A stretch of DNA of 32,324 nt, taken from NCBI RefSeq assembly GCF_001477055.1, contig NZ_LDRK01000056.1:1-32324 (forward strand), written 5' to 3'. The notes beneath the pieces were generated by a model, which saw nothing but the letters and a program-made list of their open reading frames with translations, was not told where the DNA came from and searched no databases. The DNA is from Leucobacter chromiiresistens. Lineage in GTDB: Bacteria > Actinomycetota > Actinomycetes > Actinomycetales > Microbacteriaceae. Within the stretch, counting starts at the first letter, position 1. Each line of letters begins with the position of its first letter. Positions 7,557 through 15,551 of the stretch are shown here, piece by piece. The position numbers and the translations under genes are program-made.

Positions 7557-8381
7557 ATGAGCGCAGCTTCGCAGGCAGCGGCGTCGCAGACGTCGGAGCC
7601 GGTGCAGACGTCGGAGCCGGTGCAGACGTCGGAGCCGGTGCAGACGCCGCAGACGGCCCACGACGCGTGGCGCGCGGGCCGGCGCGCGGCGGTGACCGCT
7701 CCCACCGGCAATCTGAGCCTGGTCGAGACGCGCTGGTTCGCGGGCGACGTCGACGCCGACGAGGCGGCGCGCCGGGTGGCGGCCGAGCGGGAGGCCGCGC
7801 CGGAGGGCGTGACGGTGACGCCCGTCGAGCGGAAGAACATCTCGAGCGGCCGCGCCGAGCACGGGCTCCGGGTGTGGAACGCGCACGCGCCCGCCATCGC
7901 CGCGTTCGCCGAGATCGAGACCTTTCCGTTCGATCCGAACTGGATCATCGACGCCGAGTTCACCCCCGTCTCCGCGGATCGCACCGTGCCCTTCGAGCAC
8001 ATCCGCGACGCCGGCGGCAGCCGCGACCTCGTCGTGCCGGGCGACATCACGTTCGAGCGCGACGGGCAGCGCTTCACGCTCGCGGCCTTCGACGACGCGG
8101 GCCAGCTGCTGCTCGTCTTCGGCGACCCGACGAACGGGAAGGGCGACGCGACCGGCACCTACGGGTCGGGTCGCTTCCTGTTCGTGGAGCGCGAGGCGTC
8201 GCAGTTCGGCGAGCCGGGCCGGGTGCGACTCGACTTCAACCGCGCCTTCGTGCCGCCGTGCGGCTTCTCCGCGCAGTACAACTGCCCGATGCCGCCCGCC
8301 CAGAACCGTCTGCCGTGGCCGGTGCTCGCCGGCGAGCGCCTGCCGCGCTTCACCGGCGGTTTCGACATCTACACCGTCTGA
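7557..8381 (+). CDS. DUF1684 domain protein
   Basis: A 274-residue protein. Residues 1-30 are low complexity with three TSEPVQ repeats; from HDAWRAGRRAAVTAPTGNLSL (about 35) to the end it follows DUF1684: LVETRWF, a FDPNWIIDAEF strand, GSGRFLFVE, and the terminal block DFNRAFVPPCGFSAQYNC then PPAQNRLPWPVLAGE. The final PPC...NCP..P..NRLP motif is the family hallmark. The biochemical role is unknown. There is no signal peptide. The ATG at 7557 was chosen because GAGGGAGA lies just upstream and the family homology starts after it; the frame is open to 7455. The next gene, the ABC lipoprotein, begins 44 bases after the stop with no visible promoter, so it is probably the first gene of the peptide-transport operon. 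Confidence 0.88.
   Translation: MSAASQAAASQTSEPVQTSEPVQTSEPVQTPQTAHDAWRAGRRAAVTAPTGNLSLVETRWFAGDVDADEAARRVAAEREAAPEGVTVTPVERKNISSGRAEHGLRVWNAHAPAIAAFAEIETFPFDPNWIIDAEFTPVSADRTVPFEHIRDAGGSRDLVVPGDITFERDGQRFTLAAFDDAGQLLLVFGDPTNGKGDATGTYGSGRFLFVEREASQFGEPGRVRLDFNRAFVPPCGFSAQYNCPMPPAQNRLPWPVLAGERLPRFTGGFDIYTV
7587..7640 (+). repeat. 18-bp tandem repeat, three exact copies
   Basis: CAGACGTCGGAGCCGGTG occurs at 7587-7604, 7605-7622 and 7623-7640 without a mismatch, followed by a diverged partial copy. It encodes the QTSEPV repeats at the N-terminus of the DUF1684 protein. Confidence 0.9.
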
Positions 8382-8425
8382 CGGCAGCACGCCCGAAGCC
8401 CCCACCCATCATGCGAAGGAACCCC

Positions 8426-9931
8426 ATGCCCTCCCTCAAGAACTCAGCGCTCGCCGCGATCGGGGCGCTCGCCGTCGCCGCACTGGCGCTCGCCGGGTGC
8501 GCCTCGAACGGCGGCGCCTCCGCCGGCGGCGAGGACGCCACGATCCGCATCGGCTCGCTGTACGAGCCGGTCAACCTCAGCAATACGGCCGGCGGCGGCC
8601 AGGGCGTCACCGAGGCCCTCACGGGCAACGTCTACGAGGCGCTCTACCGCCTCAACGACGACGGCACGACGGAGCCGCTGCTCGCGACGGGCTACGAGGT
8701 CAGCGACGACGGGCTGACGTACACGTTCACCCTCCGCGACGACGTCGCCTTCCACTCGGGCAAGGCCCTCACCTCGGCCGACGTGAAGTCGAGCGTCGAG
8801 CGCGTCACCGCGCCCGACTCGCAGTCGGCGCGCAAGTCGAGCATGGAGGTCGTCTCCGACATCGCCACGCCCGACGACCAGACGGTGGTCTTCACGCTGA
8901 AGCAGCGCTCGATCTCCTTCCCGTACCTGCTCACGTACATCTGGATCGTGAACTCGGAGGCGACCGACCTCGAGAGCGCCGAGGACGGCACGGGCCCGTA
9001 CACCCTCGGGGAGTGGAAGCGCGGCAGCACGCTGACGCTCGAGCGCTGGGACGACTACTGGGGCGACGCTGCGAAGAACGCGGAGGTCGTGTACACCTAC
9101 TTCACCGATGCGACGGCTGAGGACACGGCGCTGCAGAGCGGCCGCATCGACCTCATCACCAGCGTGCAGAACCCCGATTCGCTGCCGCAGTTCGAGGAGT
9201 CGGGCACGTTCACGATCACGGACGGGCAGTCGACCACGAAGGAGCTGCTCGCCTTCAACGATCGCGTCGCGCCGTTCGACGACGCCCGCGTGCGTCAGGC
9301 CGTCTACTCCGCGATCGACCGCGAGAAGCTGCTGAACGCGATCTGGGGCGATTACGGCACCGTGATCGGCTCGATGGTGCCCCCGACCGACCCGTGGTAC
9401 GAGGACCTGAACGATCTCAACCCCTACGACCCGGAGCGCTCGCGGGAGCTGCTCGAGGAGGCCGGCCTGGGCGACGGGTTCGAGTTCACCCTCGACACCC
9501 CGAGCTACGATCCGCACCCGGCCGTCGCCGAGTTCGTGCAGTCGGAGCTCAAGCAGATCGGCGTGACCGTGAACATCAACACGATCAGCGCCGACGAGTG
9601 GTACACGAAGGTGTTCCAGGAGCACGACTTCGAGGCGACCCTGCAGGAGCACGTCAACGATCGCGACGTGGTCTGGTACGGCAACCCCGACTTCTACTGG
9701 GGCTACGACAACGCGCAGGTCGGGCAGTGGATCGCCGAGGCCGAGCAGGCCGGGAGCGAGGAGGAGCAGGCCGAGCTGCTGAAGCAGGCGAACCGCCAGA
9801 TCGCGAGTGACGCGGCGAGCGCGTGGCTGTACCTGTACCCGCAGATCGTGGTCGCCGCCGACACGGTGACCGGATACCCGGTGAACGGCCTGAACTCGCA
9901 GTTCTTCGCCTATAACATCGTCAAGGAGTAG
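8426..9931 (+). CDS. Oligopeptide-type ABC transporter substrate-binding lipoprotein
   Basis: A 501-residue extracytoplasmic solute-binding protein of the SBP_bac_5 family (dipeptide, oligopeptide, nickel and similar importers). The signal peptide is MPSLKNSALA then a hydrophobic core, with lipobox LAGC and the lipidated cysteine at C25, followed by a Gly/Ser/Ala linker. Family features include the early EPVNLSN stretch, GLTYTFTLRDDVAFHSGK, TGPYTL.EWKRGSTLTLER, and AFNDRVAPFDDARVRQAVYSA. The substrate cannot be deduced. The ATG at 8426 is chosen over the in-frame ATG at 8411 because AAGGA sits five bases before it and gives a proper signal peptide. The gene is followed by a 16-bp hairpin before the permease genes, which would favour excess binding protein. 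Confidence 0.93.
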   Translation: MPSLKNSALAAIGALAVAALALAGCASNGGASAGGEDATIRIGSLYEPVNLSNTAGGGQGVTEALTGNVYEALYRLNDDGTTEPLLATGYEVSDDGLTYTFTLRDDVAFHSGKALTSADVKSSVERVTAPDSQSARKSSMEVVSDIATPDDQTVVFTLKQRSISFPYLLTYIWIVNSEATDLESAEDGTGPYTLGEWKRGSTLTLERWDDYWGDAAKNAEVVYTYFTDATAEDTALQSGRIDLITSVQNPDSLPQFEESGTFTITDGQSTTKELLAFNDRVAPFDDARVRQAVYSAIDREKLLNAIWGDYGTVIGSMVPPTDPWYEDLNDLNPYDPERSRELLEEAGLGDGFEFTLDTPSYDPHPAVAEFVQSELKQIGVTVNINTISADEWYTKVFQEHDFEATLQEHVNDRDVVWYGNPDFYWGYDNAQVGQWIAEAEQAGSEEEQAELLKQANRQIASDAASAWLYLYPQIVVAADTVTGYPVNGLNSQFFAYNIVKE

Positions 9932-9932
9932 T

Positions 9933-9969
9933 CGCGTCGGAGCCGGGGGAGCGCCCCGGCTCCGACGCG
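9933..9969 (+). terminator. Strong intra-operon hairpin after the binding-protein gene
   Basis: A perfect 16-bp stem (9933-9948 with 9954-9969) and a five-base loop start two bases after the stop codon. There is no T-run. Inside a transport operon such a hairpin usually gives partial termination or protects the 3' end of the upstream message, so the lipoprotein is made in excess over the membrane parts. Confidence 0.75.
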
Positions 9970-10027
9970 CATCGATCACCGGCGCCGCGCACCGCGCACG
10001 AGCGTCCAGACACCGCAGGGGAGGGCG

Positions 10028-10990
10028 ATGCTCGGGTATCTGATCCGCCGCGGCCTCCTGCTCGTCGCATCGTTCGCCATCGCGATGGTGCTCATCTTCG
10101 TGCTGCTGCGCCTGCTCCCGGGCGACCCGGCCAATGCGCTGCTCTCGGTGAATGCGACGCCCGAGCAGATCGCGGCCGCCCGCGAGCAGGTCGGCTCCGA
10201 TCGGCCGATCCTGGTGCAGTTCGGCGACTGGGTGGCGCAGCTGCTCCGCTTCGATCTCGGCGAGTCGCTCATCACGGGGGCGTCGGTGGGCGACGAGATC
10301 TCCGCCCGGTTGATCGTCACCGTTCCGCTCACCCTGCTCGCCTTCCTGCTCGCCGTCGCGGGATCGCTCATCGGGGGCGTCACCGCGGCGGTGCGGGCGG
10401 ATCGCTGGTACGGGGTGCTGCTCTCGGGCGTGGCGCAGCTCGGCATCGCCGTGCCGGTGTTCTGGGTCGGCATCATCCTCGTCTGGGTCTTCGGTCTGCT
10501 CCTCGGGTGGTTCCCCACGGGCGGCTTCCCGGTCGACGACTGGGGCGATCCCGCCGGCGCCCTCTCGTCGCTCGCGCTCCCCGCGATCGCGATCGCCTGC
10601 GTGATGGGGGCGTCGCTGACGCGGTACGTGCGTTCGGCGACGCTCGACGTGCTCGGCAGCGACTACCTGCGCACGGCTCGCGCGCACGGGTCGGGGTTCG
10701 GCGAGGCGCTGTGGCGCCATGGGCTGCGCAACGGCTCCGTGCCGGTCATCTCGGTGCTCGGGATTGAACTGGCCTCGACCCTGCTCGGCGCCGTGGTCGT
10801 CGAGAGCGTCTTCGCCCTCCCCGGCCTCGGCAGCTATCTCGTCGACGGCATCGCCCGGCACGACTTCTCGGCGATCCAGGGGGTGCTCGTCGTGACCACG
10901 CTGCTGGTGCTGCTCGTCGGCTTCGCCGCCGACGTGGCGCAGCGCATCGTCGACCCGCGCCTCCGCCGCACGGTGGGGGTGGGGGCATGA
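10028..10990 (+). CDS. ABC transporter permease, DppB/OppB-like
   Basis: A 320-residue inner-membrane permease with six expected membrane segments. The N-terminus ([25 protein letters not shown]) and the EAA loop for ATPase docking ([10 protein letters not shown] followed by the [12 protein letters not shown] stretch, near 215-240) mark the DppB subfamily; the tail ends DPRLRR as usual. The start at ATG 10028 is preceded by GGGGAGGG. It is the first gene after the 9933 hairpin, and its ATGA stop/start overlap with the next gene shows translational coupling. It forms the channel with the following DppC-like subunit; the solute is unknown. Confidence 0.93.
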   Translation: MLGYLIRRGLLLVASFAIAMVLIFVLLRLLPGDPANALLSVNATPEQIAAAREQVGSDRPILVQFGDWVAQLLRFDLGESLITGASVGDEISARLIVTVPLTLLAFLLAVAGSLIGGVTAAVRADRWYGVLLSGVAQLGIAVPVFWVGIILVWVFGLLLGWFPTGGFPVDDWGDPAGALSSLALPAIAIACVMGASLTRYVRSATLDVLGSDYLRTARAHGSGFGEALWRHGLRNGSVPVISVLGIELASTLLGAVVVESVFALPGLGSYLVDGIARHDFSAIQGVLVVTTLLVLLVGFAADVAQRIVDPRLRRTVGVGA

Positions 10991-11808
10991 GCGCCCGGCG
11001 CAGTGCGACGCTCGTCGCGGGGCTCGTGCTCGTCGGCATCGTGGTGCTCATGGCTCTGGTGTCGCTCGTCTGGCTGCCGTATCCGCTCGACGACACGAGC
11101 GGCGGCCGGCTCTCCGCGCCGAGCGCGGAGCACCTGCTCGGCACCGACAAGCTCGGCCGCGACCTGCTCAGCCAGCTCATGGTCGGCGCGCGCATCGCGC
11201 TGCTCGTCGGGGCGGGGTCCGTGGCGATCGCCGCGGTGCTCGGCATCGTCATCGGCTTGGTGGCGGCACTCGCGGCGCCCTGGATCGACGATGCGATCTC
11301 CGCGTTCATCGACGTGGCGATCGCCTTCCCGGTGCTGCTCACCGCCATGCTGATCGTCGCCCTGCAGCCGCCCTCGCTCGGCTCGGCCGTTCTCGCGATC
11401 GGCCTCGCGATGTCGGCGATCGTGGCCCGCGTCTCCCGCATTCTCGCGAAGCGCGCCGTCGGCTCGCAGTACGTGATCGCCGCGCGCACGAGCGGAACCC
11501 GCACGCTCGGCATCGTGCGCCGCCACCTGCTGCCCAACATGGCCCCCACGCTCGCGGTCACCCTCGCCCTCCAGTTCGGCGCGGCGGTGCTCGCCGAGGC
11601 CAGCCTGTCGTACCTCGGCCTCGGAGCCCCGCCGCCGAACGCGTCGTGGGGGCGTCTGCTGCAGGAGGCGCAGGGCACGGTGCTCACCGCCCCCATCGGG
11701 GCGATCGCGCCGGGCATCGCGCTCGTGGTGCTGGTGCTCGGGGTGAACTTCGTCGCCGACGGCCTGCGCGATGCGACGGATCCGACGCGACGGGGGAGGC
11801 GCGCATGA
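10987..11808 (+). CDS. ABC transporter permease, DppC/OppC-like
   Basis: A 273-residue second permease of the importer. It has an N-terminal membrane segment, the DppC hallmark [17 protein letters not shown] (about 51-67), and an EAA loop [20 protein letters not shown] near the middle, followed by the [16 protein letters not shown] block typical of the subfamily. The gene overlaps the upstream permease by four bases (ATGA) and is itself overlapped by the ATPase gene in the same way. It is slightly short for DppC proteins because the N-terminal cytoplasmic extension is small. Confidence 0.93.
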   Translation: MSARRSATLVAGLVLVGIVVLMALVSLVWLPYPLDDTSGGRLSAPSAEHLLGTDKLGRDLLSQLMVGARIALLVGAGSVAIAAVLGIVIGLVAALAAPWIDDAISAFIDVAIAFPVLLTAMLIVALQPPSLGSAVLAIGLAMSAIVARVSRILAKRAVGSQYVIAARTSGTRTLGIVRRHLLPNMAPTLAVTLALQFGAAVLAEASLSYLGLGAPPPNASWGRLLQEAQGTVLTAPIGAIAPGIALVVLVLGVNFVADGLRDATDPTRRGRRA

Positions 11809-12632
11809 CGGAATCTCTGCTGAGCGTGCGCGGGCTGACCGTGCGCGCGGGCGACGCCGCGCTGGTGAGCGGCATCGACCTCGACGTCGCACCGGGCGGC
11901 CGGGTCGGCCTCATCGGGGAGTCGGGATCGGGCAAGTCGCTCACCTCGCTCGCGGTCACCGGCCTCCTCCCCGGCGGCCTCCGTGCATCGGGGTCGGTGC
12001 GCCTCGCCGGGGTCGAGACGGTGGGGGCCGACGAGTCGACGCTCCGCCCGCTCCGCGGACCGGTCGCCGGGGTCGTCTTCCAAGAACCGCTCACCGCCCT
12101 GGATCCGCTCATGCGCGTCGGGAGGCAGATCGCGGAGCCCGTGCGGCGGCATCTCGGCCTGCGCGGGAGCGCGCTCGACGACGCCGTCTCGGCGGCCCTT
12201 GCGGAGGTGCGCCTCGACGAGCCGCGGTTCGCGCGCGCGTTTCCGCACGAGCTCTCCGGGGGCCAGCGCCAGCGCGTCGCGATCGCCATCGCCCTGGCCG
12301 CGCGCCCCCGGCTGCTCATCGCCGACGAGCCGACCACCGCGCTCGACGTCACGGTGCAGTTCGAGGTGCTCGACCTCCTCGACCGGCTGGTCGCCGAGCG
12401 CGGCATGGGCCTGCTCTTCGTCAGCCACGACCTCGCCGTGGTGTCGCGCATGACCGACCGGGTGCTCGTGCTGCAGCGCGGCGTCGCCGTCGAGCAGGGC
12501 GACGTGCGCGAGATCCTGCGCGCGCCGCAGCACGCCTACACGCGGCAGCTCGTCGCGCACGCGCGGGAGCTCGACGCGGCGCTCGACGGCGCGTCAGGCG
12601 GTCTCGCGAACGGATCGGAGGGCGCGCAGTGA
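11805..12632 (+). CDS. ABC transporter ATP-binding protein, DppD-like
   Basis: A 275-residue nucleotide-binding subunit. Walker A is GESGSGKS (38-45), the Q-loop is at Q93 ([12 protein letters not shown]), the signature LSGGQ at 150-154, Walker B LLIADE at 170-175 and the switch histidine H208 in SHD. The segment after about 225, with [10 protein letters not shown], corresponds to the short DppD/DppF C-terminal region. ATG 11805 overlaps the permease stop (ATGA). The frame is open to 11646, but that extension lies inside the permease gene and has no homology. It pairs with the next gene as the ATPase heterodimer. Confidence 0.93.
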   Translation: MTESLLSVRGLTVRAGDAALVSGIDLDVAPGGRVGLIGESGSGKSLTSLAVTGLLPGGLRASGSVRLAGVETVGADESTLRPLRGPVAGVVFQEPLTALDPLMRVGRQIAEPVRRHLGLRGSALDDAVSAALAEVRLDEPRFARAFPHELSGGQRQRVAIAIALAARPRLLIADEPTTALDVTVQFEVLDLLDRLVAERGMGLLFVSHDLAVVSRMTDRVLVLQRGVAVEQGDVREILRAPQHAYTRQLVAHARELDAALDGASGGLANGSEGAQ

Positions 12633-13387
12633 GCGTGATCGAGGCGAGCGGCGTCGACTTCTCCTACGGCAGTCGGCGCATCCTCACGGGCGTCGACCTC
12701 GCGGTGGAGCCGGGCGGATCGGTCGGCATCGTCGGGGAGTCGGGCGCGGGCAAGTCGACGCTCCTCTCCCTCCTGCTCGGGCTGGCGTCGCCGCAGCGCG
12801 GCGAGATCCGCTTCGACGGCGCGCCCCTGCGACTGCGGGATCGTGCGCTCATGCGGCGGTTCCGCAGCGGGGTGCAGGCCGTCTTCCAGGATCCGTACTC
12901 CTCGCTCGACCCGCGGCAGCGCATCGACCGCATCGTCGCAGAACCGCTCGAGTCGCTCGGCCTCGCCCGGGGCGCCGAGGCGCTCGAACGCGTGCGCGCC
13001 GCGCTCGCATCGGTCGGCATGCCGGCCGACGCCGCCCGCCGCTACCCGCACGAGTTCTCGGGCGGGCAGCGGCAGCGCATCGCGATCGCCCGGGCGACGG
13101 TGGTGCGCCCGCGGGTGCTCGTCGCGGATGAGCCGGTGAGCGCCCTCGACGTCAGCACTCGCACCCAGGTGATCGAGCTGATCAACCGGCTCCGCGCGGA
13201 CCACGGTCTCGCGCTCGTCATGGTGTCGCACGACCTCGGCGCGGTGGCGGCGACCTGCGATCGCACGGTGGTGCTGGAGGGCGGCCGCGTCGTCGAGTCG
13301 GGCGCGACGGGGACGCTGCTCGCGGCCCCGCGTGAGGCGTATACGCAGCGCCTGATCGCGGCGATCCCGCGCCTCCCGCCCGCCTGA
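12629..13387 (+). CDS. ABC transporter ATP-binding protein, DppF-like
   Basis: A 252-residue second ATPase. Walker [10 protein letters not shown] (36-44), Q-loop Q87 ([12 protein letters not shown]), signature FSGGQ (143-147), Walker B VLVADE (163-168) and H201 are all intact. The start is GTG at 12629, overlapping the preceding stop (GTGA), with GGAGGG about seven bases upstream. It lacks the C-terminal zinc-finger-like extension found in some DppF proteins. It is the last gene of the operon, which ends at the large palindrome at 13422-13481. Confidence 0.92.
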   Translation: MSVIEASGVDFSYGSRRILTGVDLAVEPGGSVGIVGESGAGKSTLLSLLLGLASPQRGEIRFDGAPLRLRDRALMRRFRSGVQAVFQDPYSSLDPRQRIDRIVAEPLESLGLARGAEALERVRAALASVGMPADAARRYPHEFSGGQRQRIAIARATVVRPRVLVADEPVSALDVSTRTQVIELINRLRADHGLALVMVSHDLGAVAATCDRTVVLEGGRVVESGATGTLLAAPREAYTQRLIAAIPRLPPA

Positions 13388-13421
13388 CGGGCCCGCCCGC
13401 CTCCGCCATCCCTTCCCTTTG

Positions 13422-13481
13422 GAGCGGGGTCGCTTCCCGTGCGTGTCGCGCTCCCGACACGCACGACAAGTGACCCCGCTC
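13422..13481. terminator. 60-base near-perfect palindrome between convergent genes
   Basis: The outer arms, 13422-13435 (GAGCGGGGTCGCTT) and 13468-13481 (AAGTGACCCCGCTC), pair at 13 of 14 positions. The inner arms, 13438-13448 (CGTGCGTGTCG) and 13455-13465 (CGACACGCACG), pair perfectly around a six-base loop. The position between the 3' ends of the ABC operon and trhO fits a bidirectional terminator. Its size and two-part structure also resemble dispersed REP-like palindromes. Confidence 0.7.
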
Positions 13482-13510
13482 GCAGGGTGGGGCAAGACGG
13501 GGCGTCGCGC

Positions 13511-14449
13511 TCAAGCCGCCTGCGCGTGCTCCTCGCACGGGGACCCGGCGTGGGCGTCGCACACCACGAAGCGGTGCGTGCAGGCCGGGTCGGAGCAGTT
13601 CGACACCGCGTTCGAGGGTGCGCCGCACACGCGGCAGCGGCCGATGACGGCGGCTCCCGGGGCGAAGTCGAGCGCTTCGCGCCCGTCGAAGACGGCGAGC
13701 GATCCCTCCCAGAGGCCGTCGTTGCCGAAGGCCTCGCCGTACTTCACGATGCCGCCGTCGATCTGGTACACCTCGTCGAATCCTCGGGTGCGCATCGCCG
13801 CCGAGAGGATCTCGCAGCGGATGCCGCCGGTGCAGTAGGTGACGACCGGTCGCCCCTTGAGGTCGTCGAAGTCGCCGGCGTCGATCTGCGCGATGAAGTC
13901 GTGGGTCGTTCGGGTGCTCGGCACCACCGCGCCCGCGAACCGCCCGATCTCGGCCTCCCACGCGTTGCGGCCGTCGAAGAAGACCACCTCGTCGCCGCGT
14001 TCGGCCACGAGGTCGTTCACCTCCTGGGGTGAGAGGTGAACGCCTCCGCCCACCACCCCGTCGCTGTCGACTCGCGTCTCGTTCGGAATGCCGAACGCGA
14101 CCAGCTCATCGCGCACCTTCACGCTGAGGCGCGGGAAATCGGTGATGCGCTGCCACCGCGCCCCTCGCTCGACGCCGTGCAGCCGCTCTTCGGGCGCGTC
14201 GACGAGCGCAGTGCCCTCGCTCCACTTGGGTTCGAGCGCCGCGAACGGCGGGTACTCGCGAGTGCGCCGCAGGTACTGCTTGCACGCGTCGAGCTCGCCG
14301 CCGACCGTGCCGTTGATGCCGTGCGGCGAGACGATGATGCGTCCGCGCAGACCCAGTGACTCGCAGAGCTCCCGCTGCCACAGGCGCACGGCCTCGGGGT
14401 CGGCGACGGGCGCGAAGACGTAGTACAGCAGGATCTTGGGCTCGCTCAC
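13511..14449 (-). CDS. trhO: Oxygen-dependent tRNA U34 hydroxylase TrhO (YceA-type rhodanese)
   Basis: A 312-residue rhodanese-domain protein of the TrhO family, which forms 5-hydroxyuridine at the tRNA wobble base. The N-terminal ferredoxin-like domain contains [16 protein letters not shown] (36-51). The rhodanese domain contains [14 protein letters not shown] and the active-site loop [10 protein letters not shown], with catalytic cysteine C206. The C-terminus carries [14 protein letters not shown] and further Cys/His residues, a probable metal-binding knuckle. The start is GTG at 14449; TAGCAT lies six bases before it and no Shine-Dalgarno sequence is seen. It is divergent from the MerR-type regulator with 114 bases between starts and convergent with the ABC operon; no functional link to either is evident. 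Confidence 0.92.
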   Translation of the reverse strand: MSEPKILLYYVFAPVADPEAVRLWQRELCESLGLRGRIIVSPHGINGTVGGELDACKQYLRRTREYPPFAALEPKWSEGTALVDAPEERLHGVERGARWQRITDFPRLSVKVRDELVAFGIPNETRVDSDGVVGGGVHLSPQEVNDLVAERGDEVVFFDGRNAWEAEIGRFAGAVVPSTRTTHDFIAQIDAGDFDDLKGRPVVTYCTGGIRCEILSAAMRTRGFDEVYQIDGGIVKYGEAFGNDGLWEGSLAVFDGREALDFAPGAAVIGRCRVCGAPSNAVSNCSDPACTHRFVVCDAHAGSPCEEHAQAA

Positions 14450-14455
14450 CCGACA

Positions 14456-14461
14456 ATGCTA
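14456..14461 (-). promoter_or_regulatory. -10-like hexamer before trhO
   Basis: TAGCAT on the minus strand, six bases (TGTCGG) before the GTG at 14449, with no ribosome binding site. Probable leaderless promoter. Confidence 0.4.
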
Positions 14462-14510
14462 CGCGGCCCGCGTGCGGGCGGCCGAGCTGCGGCTCGCCCG
14501 GTGCGGGCGC

Positions 14511-14541
14511 TTGACCGTGACGCTACGTCAACCCGTAGCGT
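14511..14541 (+). promoter_or_regulatory. MerR-type promoter/operator of the TipA-like gene
   Basis: A -35 hexamer TTGACC (14511-14516) and a -10 hexamer TAGCGT (14536-14541) are separated by 19 bases, the over-long spacing typical of MerR-controlled promoters. A perfect inverted repeat, ACGCTAC (14520-14526) and GTAGCGT (14535-14541), with an eight-base centre lies across the spacer. The regulator gene starts 23 bases after the -10, so autoregulation by DNA untwisting is the natural reading. Confidence 0.75.
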
Positions 14542-14563
14542 TGCGGTCGAAGCGAAGGGCACC

Positions 14564-15487
14564 ATGATGAACCACCACGAACGACTCCACGCCGTGCAGG
14601 CGGTGGCGCGCGCTGCGGGCACGACGTCGCGCACGCTGCGCCACTACGACCGCATCGGCCTGCTGCCGCCGACACGCGTCGGCGCGAACGGGTACCGCTA
14701 CTACGACGACGGCGCACTGCTGCGACTGCAGCGCATCCTGCTGCTCCGCGAGCTCGGGCTGGGGCTCGACGCCATCGCGCGGGTGCTCGCGGCGCAGGAC
14801 GCGCACGGGGCCGGAGCGGATCACGGGGCCGGGCCGGATCACGGCTCCGCTACGAGCAGCGGCACGGGAGCCCGCGTCGGCGAGGATCGCGGTGCCCCGC
14901 CCGAAGCGGCCGGGATCCTGCGCGCGCACCTCGCGATCCTGCAGGGCGAGCGCGAGCGCGTCGACCGGCAGATCGGCGCCGTGGAGCGCACCATCGCAGC
15001 GCTGCTGCGGCAGAACGGAACACCGGATACGAGAGGAGCACTGATGTCAGAGAACATCTTCGACGGATTCGACCAGGCGCAGCACCGCGCGGAGGTGGAG
15101 CGGCGCTGGGGCGCCCGCGCCGCCGACGCGGGCGACCGCTGGTGGGGCGGGCTCGACGCCGACGGCCGAGCGGCGTGGCAGCGCCGGAGCGCGGAGCTGG
15201 GAGCCGCGTGGGCCGACGCCGCCCGGAGGGGCGAGGATCCCGCGGGAGCGGAGGCCCAGGCGCTCGCCGCTCGGCACGTCGCCTGGTTGCGCGGGATTCC
15301 CGGCACGCCGGCGGCGGATCCGGCCGGCGACGCGGCGGGGTACGTGCGCGGGCTCGGCGAGCTGTACGTCGCCGACGAGCGATTCGCCGCGAATTACGGC
15401 GGGCAGGCGGGGGCGGAGTTCGTGCGCGATGCGCTGCGCATCTACGCGGACGCGGAGTGGGCGGCGGAGCCCGGTTCCGCGGGGTAG
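14564..15487 (+). CDS. TipA-like MerR transcription activator with TipAS domain
   Basis: A 307-residue regulator. The MerR winged helix is at about 8-75: VQAVARAAGTTSRTLRHYD, GLLPP, then YRYYDDGALLRLQRI. A linker with an 18-bp DNA repeat (HGAG..DHGAG) and a coiled-coil helix (LAILQGERERVDRQIGAVER) follow. The TipAS effector domain begins at residue 161 (MSENIFDGFD.AQH..EVERRWG) and ends with GELYVADERFAANYGG. The thiostrepton-binding cysteine of TipA (TCLGEMY) is replaced by glycine here (RGLGELY, G263), so covalent thiopeptide capture is unlikely. The start is ATG 14564 (or 14567) after GAAGG. An internal ATG at 15044, preceded by GAGAGGAG, could give a free 147-residue TipAS-like protein. 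Confidence 0.9.
   Translation: MMNHHERLHAVQAVARAAGTTSRTLRHYDRIGLLPPTRVGANGYRYYDDGALLRLQRILLLRELGLGLDAIARVLAAQDAHGAGADHGAGPDHGSATSSGTGARVGEDRGAPPEAAGILRAHLAILQGERERVDRQIGAVERTIAALLRQNGTPDTRGALMSENIFDGFDQAQHRAEVERRWGARAADAGDRWWGGLDADGRAAWQRRSAELGAAWADAARRGEDPAGAEAQALAARHVAWLRGIPGTPAADPAGDAAGYVRGLGELYVADERFAANYGGQAGAEFVRDALRIYADAEWAAEPGSAG
14804..14839 (+). repeat. 18-bp tandem repeat in the MerR linker
   Basis: Two near-identical 18-base units, 14804-14821 and 14822-14839 (CACGGGGCCGG/GC..CGGAT), plus a short partial copy. It encodes the flexible HGAG.DHGAG linker between the DNA-binding and coiled-coil parts of the regulator. Confidence 0.7.
15031..15046 (+). promoter_or_regulatory. Internal ribosome binding site and start within the TipA-like gene
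   Basis: GAGAGGAG at 15031-15038, five bases, then an in-frame ATG at 15044. It is among the strongest Shine-Dalgarno matches in the window and sits exactly at the start of the TipAS domain, giving a predicted 147-residue product. Confidence 0.6.
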
Positions 15488-15525
15488 CCGCCGCCGGGCC
15501 GCATCCGCGCGGCGCGCCGGGCCGA

Positions 15526-15551
15526 CTCAGCTCGGCGCCTCAGCTCGGCGC
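15526..15551. repeat. 13-bp tandem duplication at the esterase 3' end
   Basis: CTCAGCTCGGCGC is present twice in a row (15526-15538 and 15539-15551). The inner copy contains the esterase stop codon; the outer copy lies just beyond it. It looks like a recent slippage duplication in the 52-base gap between convergent genes. Confidence 0.85.

Noticed and set aside
7587-7640. Possible CRISPR-like repeats
   Set aside because: The 18-bp units are directly adjacent without spacers and encode a peptide repeat.
6509-8425. N-terminal extension of the substrate-binding protein frame
   Set aside because: The frame is open by chance through two other genes; the lipoprotein signal peptide and AAGGA site fix the start at 8426.
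8444-10861. 805-residue antisense open frame over the ABC operon
   Set aside because: Spans a hairpin and two real genes with clear family motifs; composition typical of an antisense shadow.
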